This document shows positions 55,473 to 64,000 of a stretch of 64,000 nt of DNA, in pieces. The stretch comes from Eopsaltria australis. Lineage: Eukaryota; Chordata; Aves; Passeriformes; Petroicidae. The stretch lies in the NCBI GenBank assembly GCA_034509425.1, contig JAVTVJ010000296.1:2535001-2599000 (forward strand), given 5' to 3'. Within the stretch, counting starts at the first letter, position 1. Each line of letters opens with the position of its first letter. The position numbers were made by a program, and so were the translations under genes. The notes beneath the pieces were generated by a model. That model was given only the letters and a program-made list of their open reading frames with translations, was not told where the DNA came from and did not search any database.

Positions 55473-57569
55473 CTGCTCCAGTGCATCCAAACCCATGGCT
55501 GCACTGACATTGCTGCTATCACAAATGCAAGGTTTAGGATCTCTGCCCTGAGTTAATCCCTGGTGGTCCCTGATATTCCCTGCTTTGCCTCTGCATCTCT
55601 GCATTTCCATGCAATAAAATGACATTACTGGCAAAAAAAAAAACCATTTCAGCCCTCGGGCTGAGGCTCCCTGGGGCCCAGCAGGGTTGGGGCAGCTCAT
55701 GTCAGGGAAAAGTCACGACCCACAGAGGAAGGAAGTTCCAGCACAGAGGTGTATTTTTGTTACTGTGGCTGTGCTTTAAGTTTCTATAGCTACCAGAAGC
55801 GACTTGTCAGGAAATGCTGCTGCTCCCTTCTCCACACGCAGCTTTGGGGTGGAAAAGCAGGAAAAGGGGCCCGTAGGAAATTGTTGTAGCTTCCCATATT
55901 TAAGCACCTCTCTTCCTCTCGTCTCCAAACCCCCTTCCTGGGATGGAAGAGCACATTTGGTGATGCTTCACCAAGCTCAGCGATCAGATTGCAGGGCCAG
56001 ATGCAGCTCAGTTTCCCTGCAGAGCTGAGTGCTGGTGGCCAAGGATCCCGAAATCCGCTGGGAAGCAGCGTGCCAGGCTGGGCAGGGGATGCTGCCAGAG
56101 GGGTTGGTCCCCAGCCCTCGAATTTCCAGGTCCTGGGCATGGATGTTGCCTCTGCTGAGCATCCCTCTGTGCCCTGCAAAGACCCTACAGAAATGCAAAC
56201 CCCACTCCATATCTGCTCCCTTCCCCTGATCCATCAGTCCTTTGGGGTTTACAAATAAATGAACACAGCATGCAATGCATAACCTTTAAATCACTTGTAA
56301 TTCTGCTTTCTGTTTTTGAGGGGGTCCAGCCCTCAGAAGAGAAGGAGAAGGGCCAGAGGAGAATCACAACCTCTCAAAAGCCAGAAGCACCCCTTGGAGC
56401 CCACACAGAATCCCGACGCCACCTTTTCATCCTGGTGCTTGCATCCACAGCTCCCAGCTGCAGCAATAAAATCCACCTCCTCCTTCAAACAACGAGCCAG
56501 CCTTCCCTGTGCTTTCAGGAATATTGTGCACAGTGTTCCACACTAAATTGCTCCAGCAGGACACAGGGGTGCTCAGACACAAGATGACAAACAGGGTGTA
56601 AAGACCATTTCCTCAAAGGGGTTGGGGTATTCGAGTCCTACCAGTAACAAGCCCCACTTTGTGCAGGGATGGATGTGTTTCTGGAGGCATCATCCAGATG
56701 TCAGGTGTTTCTCCTCCTTTTTCCAAGAGATGGGACACAACAGCAATGTGTTCACAGCCCTGAAAGTTCATTTTCTCTAACAGTTTGGGTGTCTTTCCAT
56801 GGCGCACACAAACACACACGCACAGATGTCCACGTAAATATTCCATCTGTACTTGTGAATCAGTAAAATGTGAGGCTGGGGAGGTCAGGGGTTGGGTTCA
56901 TACAAACATCCTGAAGTTCAGCTGTTTCCCCCAAAGCTTGTCTGAACTGTGTGTGACCTCCTTCAGTCTGGAAAAGCGAGGCAGCCGCTGCTCCTCGCGA
57001 GGTTACCAACACATCATGAATCTGGAAAAGTCTGCAGCACCACCAGCAAAAAAAAACAAACCAAAACACTTTCCTTAGAGTATTCATTTGATGCTTGGCT
57101 TCAGCTGCTGAGCAGGGCCAGAAGGGCTCTGGGTCATAGACAAATGCCAGACAGTGCTTTGGACACCTTCCAACCACGTGCGCATGGACTTCAGGTGTTG
57201 CTCTGCCTGTTCCTGCTGTAACCCTTGAGACCAAAGGCACAGAAAGTGGTCAAAGTTTCCTAAAACAAACACTCCCTCCTTACCCTAATTATGAATTCTG
57301 CCTCCTTCCCACAGCAGGGAGGTGAGTCAGGCTGAGCCTGGACAGAGGATCTTGCAGATATTCACAGGCAGGATGGAACCCCGGGATCCTGGTGGATATT
57401 TTGCTGCCTGCTCATTGGCATCACAAGGCATTTAATGAAATTAAAACCACTGTTCTTTAGCATAACTCACAAACAAAACAAAGCCACGCAGGTCAGTGTT
57501 TTAGTTGTAAGTTGCTTAACAGAAAAACGGTATTTCTGCCTTTTTTTCTAACACGGATCTTGCTACATT
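55473..57569. other. Unassigned sequence
   Basis: No gene, RNA or transposon recognised in this stretch. Confidence 0.4.
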
Positions 57570-57725
57570 TTGATGTTGTGTGAAATGCCAGGAGATTAAC
57601 AGCCTCTCTCCCCTGGGGTCTGCAAAACCTCCTTTTACCACTGAAACTAATTATGCTGTTAACCACTAATGCCCACGAAGGAGAGCTAATGAGTCGGCAG
57701 ACAGTGGGTGTTTTATCTGCCCTGC
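57570..57725. promoter_or_regulatory. Possible conserved non-coding element
   Basis: ACTAATTATGCTGTTAACCACTAATG with CCACGAAGG, GAGCTAATGAGTCGG and GTTTTATCTGCC: homeodomain- and GATA-type words in unique sequence, just before a GACA microsatellite. Confidence 0.33.
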
Positions 57726-57773
57726 ACAGGGAGCTGCAGCCACACAACACCAGCACTGACAGCAAACTCCCCT

Positions 57774-57802
57774 GGCAGACAGACAGACAGACAGACAGAC
57801 AG
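57774..57802. repeat. (GACA)n microsatellite
   Basis: Six to seven GACA units. Confidence 0.96.
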
Positions 57803-58569
57803 CCTGGCTGAAGGGAAAACCATGGAAGAGATGCTCCAAAACACCTCCCGTGCCTCCATCACCTGCAGTGCTCAGGGAAAAGAGTGGAGATGTAAATGAA
57901 AGGATGCCCCCTTTGCTTTTACAGCCCCAGGACGTTGTCAGCCTTAATGAGTTAATATTGTGAAATCCTCCTGTGCTCATCAGCTGGGAAATAGGGTGGG
58001 AAAGGTGCTTTCCAAAGGAGGCCCTCCCAGGACAGCATTTGTGTATTCCCATCTCCTCCAGCCATCTGCTGCCTTTCCAATTCCCCCCAGGAGACCTGTC
58101 CTGTGGTTGATGGTGTGTTTATTGCTATTTTCATCATCATTTCTCGGTGTTGATATCACAGAAGCAGCTTGGAGCACTAATCATGGTCCCTTCCTGTCTC
58201 AACAGGGCTGGAGCCATCGGACAAGGGAGCTAAGAGGGGATGAATTTGAGCAGACTCCTGTGTGAAGCTGAGATGGTGGATATCCAGGGAAAACACTCCT
58301 GATTTGGCTCACCCTTGAACCTCCAGTAGGAGAGATCTCTGGTGGGGCAGAAAGATTCTTAAATGGGCTCAAAAATAACCAGTCTTTTTCATCAGTTTGT
58401 CCACAGGGCTGACAATGTTTTCCACTGTCCTTAGGATACCACAGGAATTAAACTCTCATTGTACAGTGGAGCTCAGGGGTGAGAGATGACAACAGGAATT
58501 GGTGATATCACAGATTTTTCCTTAGACATTCCTCTTGGAGCAGCCAGTTCAAATTCTTCCTTTTCCCCA
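57803..58569. other. Unassigned sequence
   Basis: No gene or recognised repeat up to the CR1 end at 58570. TCATTTCTCGGTGTTGATATCAC near 58137 is AT-rich unique sequence with one CpG. Confidence 0.35.
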
Positions 58570-58637
58570 CATCACAAAGGCTGGACTCAATGATCCTGGA
58601 GGTCCTTCCCAACCTTAATGATTCTCTGAGTCTGTGA
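58570..58637 (+). mobile_element. CR1 LINE extreme 3' end
   Basis: GGCTGGACTCAATGATCC, TGGAGGTCCTTCCCAACC, TTAATGATTCTCTGAGTCTGTGA: only the last 65-70 bases of the element are kept. Confidence 0.9.
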
Positions 58638-59029
58638 CCAGCACTCCTGGGAGCAGACCCAGAGCTGGGGTGCATCACCAAGGGGCCAGCCCAAATCCTT
58701 GGGGTGGGGGACATCTTAAACTCTGCAACCCACTTTGTGTTCACTGCAGGCATTAATAACTGTTGGGAGTCATGTCATGGATCATGTTTAGTGAATCCAG
58801 TAGAAACAAATTTTTCTTGACCTCAACAAAGGTCCTGGGAGCAGGAGATACACTGGTTGCTGACTCCGTGGTGGGCAAACCCCAGGATAGGAGTGGGACA
58901 AGACTGGGATGGCCAAACATGCCTGGGAGCTTTCCTGCTCTTTTTCCATCCTCAAACAGCTTAATCTGCATTCAAACCCATGCTTTATCACCTCTCACCT
59001 CTCCACACAGCAGGTGATTTCCCTGCATG
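58638..59029. other. Unassigned sequence
   Basis: Nothing supported. Confidence 0.4.
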
Positions 59030-59330
59030 TCACCAGTTTTTAACCCACATATCCACGTTGTTAATGATGCTCGGGGAAAGCGGCAGCATCGCCGCCCCAA
59101 ATCAGCCCCCACATCTCCCTGCTTTCCTTCCCGATTCACAGAGCTCCTCCAAGCCCCTCATGACCAACTTTCTCTGCTGTGCAGCCTTTCCCAGCTCCCC
59201 CAGTTTTGAGCCTAAGAACATTTTTATATCTCGTGCTTTGATGGATCATTCAAAGGCTTCAATCGCCGTGGCTCGGGTTTTGTAGCCTTTCCTGAGCGCT
59301 GCTGTTTACATCGGGGACTTTCAATTGCAC
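59030..59330. promoter_or_regulatory. Possible conserved non-coding element
   Basis: CpG-retaining unique block: ATCCACGTTGTTAATGATGCTCGGGG, AAGCGGCAGCATCGCCGCCCC, ATATCTCGTGCTTTGATGG, TCAATCGCCGTGGCTCGGG, GAGCGCTGCTGTTTACATCGGGG. Motifs for homeodomain, TCF/LEF-like CTTTGATG and forkhead-like TGTTTAC are present. Not tested for conservation. Confidence 0.38.
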
Positions 59331-60149
59331 AGCAGCTCCTTCATGAAAACCTCACTTCCTCACACTTGGGTTGAACTTGTGGCTTCAAATTGTCTCTTTT
59401 GGTGTGTTTGTAAACATTTTCTGTGTCTGCTACGGCCAGGCAGCAGCTCTCTGCTTGCAGGGAAGAAATTGCTGCTGAAAAAACATCCTCTGTGCAGCTA
59501 TGATGAGTTCTGAAGGCAGAGAATAAAGTATAAGATGCCACAGAGGTAGAAAAAAAGGAGGTCAGAAAGCTTCAGAGACTCATGCAAGCCTGGAAAACTT
59601 GTGGAAGTGGAGCTGGGAGTGGGGAAAACTAGCAAAGGGTAAGTTGTTTTCCCATATTTTTGCCTTCTCCTCTGCATTCCCTTTGCTCCCTGTGGAACTG
59701 TAGGGTCTTTGTGCCCAGGAGAGGGGAGTGGACCCATCACAGGCCAAACCAGGGGACAGAGGACAGGGCATGAAGAGCCCCAGGGGGCTGGAACCCAAAG
59801 GTGAACTCGAGTTACACATTTGGGAGATAATTTTTTACAAGGCAAATTCAGCATTTTGGGGAGCTCAGGGCTAAGCAGCATTACCAGCAGAGACCAACCC
59901 AGCACAGACACAGCCTGGGGTTTCACACCATTGAGCTGGGACCTTGATTTATGTCATCTGCCACTCCAAAGGTCTCTTGGGGCTCCTCAGCTTCCAAGCT
60001 GCTCTGCCTCATCCTGGGGAGCTGTCCTGTAGGAGGTGGGGGACATCTGGAACGTTGTCCACTCTGATCTGGAGCCTCTGGGATTTCTCCTTCTCCACAG
60101 AGTGGGTGGAGCCCAAGGGACTTTCCCTCACTCAGGGCTCAACACCTGG
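59331..60149. other. Unassigned sequence
   Basis: No gene or recognised transposon. Confidence 0.4.
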
Positions 60150-60240
60150 TGGAATCATCACTCCTGGAAATCTTCAAAAAGGTTGTGCATGTGGCACTTG
60201 GGAATATGGTTCAGTGGTGAACCCATGGCAGCCTTTCCTC
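60150..60240 (+). mobile_element. CR1 LINE 3' fragment, truncated at both ends
   Basis: GGTGGAATCATCACTCCTGG, AAATCTTCAAAAAGGTTGTGC, ATGTGGCACTTGGGAATATGG, TTCAGTGGTGAACC match the CR1 3' UTR in order. The terminal block is missing. Confidence 0.75.
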
Positions 60241-60957
60241 CTCTCATTCCTCTTTTTTTTTCTTTCCTGAGTCACAGAACTGAGTTCTGGGCTCGGTTCC
60301 TGCCTGGTCTCAGCAAGCTCCTCTCTAATGACTTCCAGCAGGTTCATCCCAGATCCAGCAGCTCACTTGCAAGACTGCATTTCTCAGGTTGCTGCCATAA
60401 ATGCACAAATCAGCTGCTACAGTGAGCTCTGGGTAGCTGCACCCCTCCTCTGACCCCAACCAGAGAGCACCAAGCTCCCAGGGTCTGGATAAAACACAGG
60501 GGGGGTTGTTGTGGGTTTTTATTCACCAGAATTTATTTAACCACACAAACCCCACCCTGGGGTCACAGGGACCCGAGTGCCACGCAGGGAGAGCCCCTTT
60601 GGAGCTGAATGAAGCCTCTGTGGCAGCTCACAGTGACACCTCTGTGTGAGACTCTCCAGGCTCCCTGTTGTGCTGGCTCCCCTGGCCCAGGGTGGCACAG
60701 CCACCCTCTGATCCCCCTCTGGATGCTGGGATGTGCAAGCAGCAGGGCTGAAACCCCCCTGGAGCTGGGAGGAGATTTGTGCCTGATTCCTGCAAAGCCT
60801 GGGGCTGGAGCAGGGAGCCAGGGGAGTCATGGACACTGATACCTCGTATTTAAGAGATAATTCAGATCTTTGGTCACTGGTCCTGCCTGTTCTTCTCCCA
60901 TATTAAAGCTCTGAGGCCTCAGTGGCTTTGGGACAGGGATTGTGGCAAAGGTGGCTC
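60241..60957. other. Unassigned sequence with minus-strand AATAAA signals
   Basis: AATAAA occurs on the minus strand at 60518-60523 and 60532-60537. A 99-codon minus frame ends at the second. No splice evidence or domain is visible, so no transcript is called. Confidence 0.3.
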
Positions 60958-61405
60958 TGATGCCTTATCCTAAAAACAGAGGCCAGACAAAATTAAGATA
61001 ATAAAATTTATTTATTTATTTTTATTTATTGAAGGGCCTTCAGGTACATTTAGGGCAGATGAAGCCCCCCAAGGGCTACACCCAAAATGGATTACAGGTC
61101 ACAGGTTTTCACACTCTTCTAAGTTTGGTCCATTTGCATATGGGGGGTTCATCTTCCAATTACAGCTTCAGCTAATGAACTCATTTACCCCAAGTTTGCT
61201 CCCCCCCAACTCACTTTTGTTTCCATCTCTCAGGGCCTGAGACACTCAGGTGTCCTTGATTGCCAGGCCTGGAGAGGAATTGTTGTGTCTGACCCAAATG
61301 GGAGAGCAGCAGCTGACACTGTGTATGGAGTTTAGAGTTACACACTAAAGAACTGCAGGGTGACAAATACATGAAAAATATAAAAACTGAAATCCTAAGG
61401 CATCA
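60958..61405 (-). mobile_element. Candidate solo LTR of an endogenous retrovirus
   Basis: A 448-base unit has perfect 10-base inverted termini, TGATGCCTTA at 60958-60967 and TAAGGCATCA at 61396-61405, with the canonical TG...CA ends. Read on the minus strand it has AATAAA-type signals near 61005-61035, about 50-70 bases before its end, as expected for an LTR. The flanking five bases (GGCTC and GGTCT) are not a clean target duplication. No internal gag-pol sequence is next to it. The body resembles LTRs that I recall as common in songbird genomes. It carries no coding capacity. Confidence 0.72.
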
Positions 61406-62154
61406 GGTCTGCCTGTTAAACACACTCTCTCCATGCCCTTTTTGCAAACAATCAGTCTGGTTTTCATGGATGTAGCCCAGGGCACCCACAGTGCTAGGGC
61501 CAGCACAGAGCCCCAGGCAGGAGCACAGCACAGGGTGCAATGGGCAATGAGGTGCTGGGTGTTGGGTCACCACCATCCCAAAATCTCTGTCTCCTTTAGG
61601 AGCCCAGGCTGGAGCCAGAGAGGAAAACATTATGGGTGAGGAGATTCATGGTGTCCCTGGACACTCAGCCACAGCTGAACACCTCCTGGTGGACAAGGAA
61701 ATCAAGCCCAGCACTGCAAGTGAGGCACTCCCTTGGTTTTTGCTGTTGACATTTTTAAACCAATTGGTTTGTCAATGCTGGATAAACAAAATGGGGAAAG
61801 GGCAATTACTGAGGAGAGCAGCAGCAGTGATTGCTATTAGTGTTATTGCCCTCTTCCCTCTGAGCCTTATTAGGTGTTTAGATGAGAGACAGACTTCCCT
61901 GAAATGTCAGTGAGCACCAGACACTTTGAAAACCCAGCCCTGAGGAGCTTCAAAAATCTTGTTGATTGCTTTAGACATTGCATGAATGTGGGGAACCACA
62001 GCAGGCCTGCCCTCAGGTAAGTCCCAGCCATGTCCATCAGGGAGAACCAGGGAGCAGAGCAGGGAGGGCAGAGGGGAGCTGTGCTTTGCAGACTTCTGAG
62101 AGCTCTGCACTGCAATCCTTGGTGCCAGGGGACAAATCCTGCCATCACTTCCAT
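61406..62154. other. Unassigned sequence, possible element at 61730-61890
   Basis: 61730-61890 has AAACCAATTGGTTTGTC, GGGCAATTACTG, TGATTGCTATTAGTG and GCCTTATTAGGTG in unique sequence. No gene supported. Confidence 0.35.
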
Positions 62155-62385
62155 GGAATCGTAGGGTTATGGAAAGGCTTGGCTTGGAAGGGGGATTAAA
62201 GCACACCCAGTCCCACTCCCTGCCTAAGGACACTTTCCATATCCCAGATTGCTCCAAGCCCCATCCAACCTGGCCTTGGACACTTCCAGGACTGTGGCCT
62301 GGCCACAGCTTCTCTGGGCACCCTGTGCCAGGGCCTCACCATGCTCACAGCCAAGAATTTATTCCTAATATCTACTCAGTTACTC
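62155..62385 (-). mobile_element. CR1 LINE 3' fragment
   Basis: Reverse-complement CR1: GGAATCGTAGGGTTATGG, GGACACTTTCCATATCCC, CCAACCTGGCCTTGGACAC, CACAGCTTCTCTGGGCACCC, TGCCAGGGCCTCACCATGC, AATTTATTCCTAATATCTAC. The only minus-oriented CR1 above 35 kb. Confidence 0.94.
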
Positions 62386-64000
62386 ATTTCATGTAGGGGA
62401 AAGGACCTCTGTGCATCCTCACCCACATCCAGAGCTCTCCACCAGCCGTATTAGAGGTGAGCAAAGCAATGACCTTGTATCAAAGGGAGGACAGATTTCC
62501 CCCAGTTTTCTACAAATGCCAAGTAGGAACAGCCCCCAAAAGTGTGGAGCTGAGCAGGAGCTTCCCCAGCATTGGGTCACTTCACAGCAGGTGGAAATGG
62601 CTGGATCTGGGGTTTATTTACATTTCAGGTGTGTGGAGGAACACTCAGGGAGGCAGTGCCAGCCCAGGAGAGCCTTTGGTCCAAACAAAGAGCAGGGTGA
62701 GGAGCTGACACTCTGGAAGGGAACTGGGCTTGTCCCAGTGATTCCACAGCTCAACTCAGGACTGGAGAAGCAGTGTCAGATCTCCTGGTTCCCAGTCCAG
62801 GGGCTTTTTTATGGTTAATGCTTCTCTTGAACTCTCCCTCCTTGGAGCTGACATGGCCATGGGTGGTTGTGGATTCCTCCCCTTGGTGGGTTGAGTTTTG
62901 CAGACACAGTGGGCTTGCTGTCTCCTGGGGAGTTGTATTTACTCTGCCCTTCTTTGCTGTTTTCTTTAACCTAAAATAAGATGTCCCAGACTGAAGAAAA
63001 AAAAAAAAAAAAAGTGAGCATGTTTTGCTCCCAGTGTCTGGATAAACATCTCACTTCCCAGCCCTTAAACAGAGTTAATGGGATGAGCTGTGGGGAGCTC
63101 ATTGAGATGCAGCAGCTTCAGAGGCTGGGGAGAATTGTGGAAGTGACAGGGTCCTGTTTTCTTTCTTTTTCTGCCTGTTTTATTTCTTTTTTTCCTGCCT
63201 GGCCATGCTGCACACTGCAAGGTTTGGGAAATCAGCCCCCATCTGCCTTGCCCTGGCTCTCCTGTGGTGCTCCTCGTTAGGAGTGAGTGGCTGTAATTAG
63301 CACAGCCCGAGCCTGCTCACAGCTCCTCCTCGGGGGCAGCTGCTGGCTGCATCCATCTATTTTTTGCCACCACAAAGCAGCGTTCAAGTGCCAGCTTGTC
63401 ATTTGCTCTTCCCCCGACAGGGCTCCGTCCTCCTCCTCCTCCTCTCTGTGAGTCCAAATGAGGTCTGGGAAGGTTGGGTTTGCCTCGGAGGAGAAGCAAT
63501 GATCTGTTTCAGCCTTTTGACAGTGGAGGAGTTGGTGGTTTTGGTTTTTTTTGGCTTGGACTTTTTGTCCACCTCAGACCACCTCTGCCTGGATTAAATG
63601 AAATGTTTAAATGTTATCAAGTGCAGATAGGGCTGAAATTACATCCTCCATCAGCTGCAGACAGGGCTGGCTGATTAGCCTTTCACATTATGTGTCCATT
63701 TAAGAATCAAAGATGTGGGAACAGGCTTGGTACCTCTCACAGGCCCTTTCAGGAACACCCAGAGGATGAGCTCAGAGGAGATGAGTCTCCATCAGCTCCC
63801 AAAGGTGGGCCAGGCAGAGAAGAAGACCACGTGGGCCATCTCAGTATCCCAAAGAAGACCAAGAAGAGGCACCTGCACCGTGCTCTGGATCCTCCTGTGC
63901 ATCACCAGCCCTTCTCCCTGGTTTTGGGGAACACTAGCAAAAGCACATTTCACTTGAACAGGAGAACATTCCTTTATTCTCTCACCTCCAAAAACAATCA
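62386..64000. other. Unassigned sequence to window end
   Basis: No gene or recognised CR1. A17 lies at 62997-63013. 63240-63420 (TCCTCGTTAGGAGTGAGTGG, CTGTAATTAGCACAGCCCG, TTGCCACCACAAAGCAGCG) is unique and might be regulatory. ORFs here are chance frames. Confidence 0.35.

Noticed and set aside
55119..55700. Overlapping 135-183 codon ORFs with repeated HPLLPSIPALP or GCWGAED peptides
   Set aside because: Generated by the 46-bp minisatellite; repeats appear in all frames of both strands.
1..64000. tRNA, rRNA or microRNA genes
   Set aside because: No cloverleaf box A/B pair or known small-RNA sequence was recognised by eye; a covariance-model scan would be needed to exclude them.

Overview
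The window is vertebrate nuclear DNA, almost certainly from a bird and probably a songbird. About 25 fragments of CR1 retrotransposons, the dominant avian LINE, are scattered through it. One LTR resembles endogenous-retrovirus LTRs common in songbird genomes (from memory, unsearched). There are no operons, phage genes, CRISPR arrays or other prokaryotic features, and nearly all open reading frames are chance ORFs or CR1 remnants.

One protein-coding exon can be supported. On the minus strand at 9664-9740, inside a strong CpG island (about 8880-10240), lies the first coding exon of PELI2 (Pellino 2, an E3 ubiquitin ligase of Toll/IL-1 receptor signalling). It begins MFSPSQEEL, ends KYGELVVLG, and is followed by a GTGAGC splice donor. 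Because PELI2 runs on the minus strand, 1-9663 is the start of its intron 1. Everything above roughly 10.1 kb is upstream flank. The exon is only 77 coding bases, so ORF-length filters miss it. A long proline/arginine-rich ORF on the opposite strand is an artefact of GC-rich sequence.

Layout: 1-8690, AT-richer intron 1 with one CR1 fragment. 8690-10240, CpG island with a GC-rich minisatellite, exon 1, 5' UTR and promoter with GC boxes and a G-quadruplex candidate. 10.2-64 kb, a gene-poor flank with no recognisable exon. In the flank, CR1 3' ends are minus-oriented almost without exception from 17.7 to 28.2 kb, and plus-oriented from 39 to 60 kb. Older CR1 bodies lie at 13.6-14.8, 51.4 and 53.2 kb. 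There is a candidate solo LTR at 60958-61405, a 46-bp minisatellite at 55.3 kb, and long TG/TA arrays at 47.7 and 48.5 kb.

Between the repeats are single-copy blocks that keep CpGs outside any island and hold homeodomain, POU and GATA-type motifs. They look like conserved non-coding elements, the best being 17.0-17.5, 18.1-18.3, 25.4-25.7, 33.7-34.3 and 52.1 kb. This is inference and needs alignment to other birds. In human the order is KTN1-PELI2-TMEM260-OTX2 (recalled, not checked). If conserved, the flank here is the KTN1-PELI2 interval. I found no undescribed multi-gene system; the most worthwhile follow-up is the candidate regulatory elements and the promoter-proximal minisatellite.
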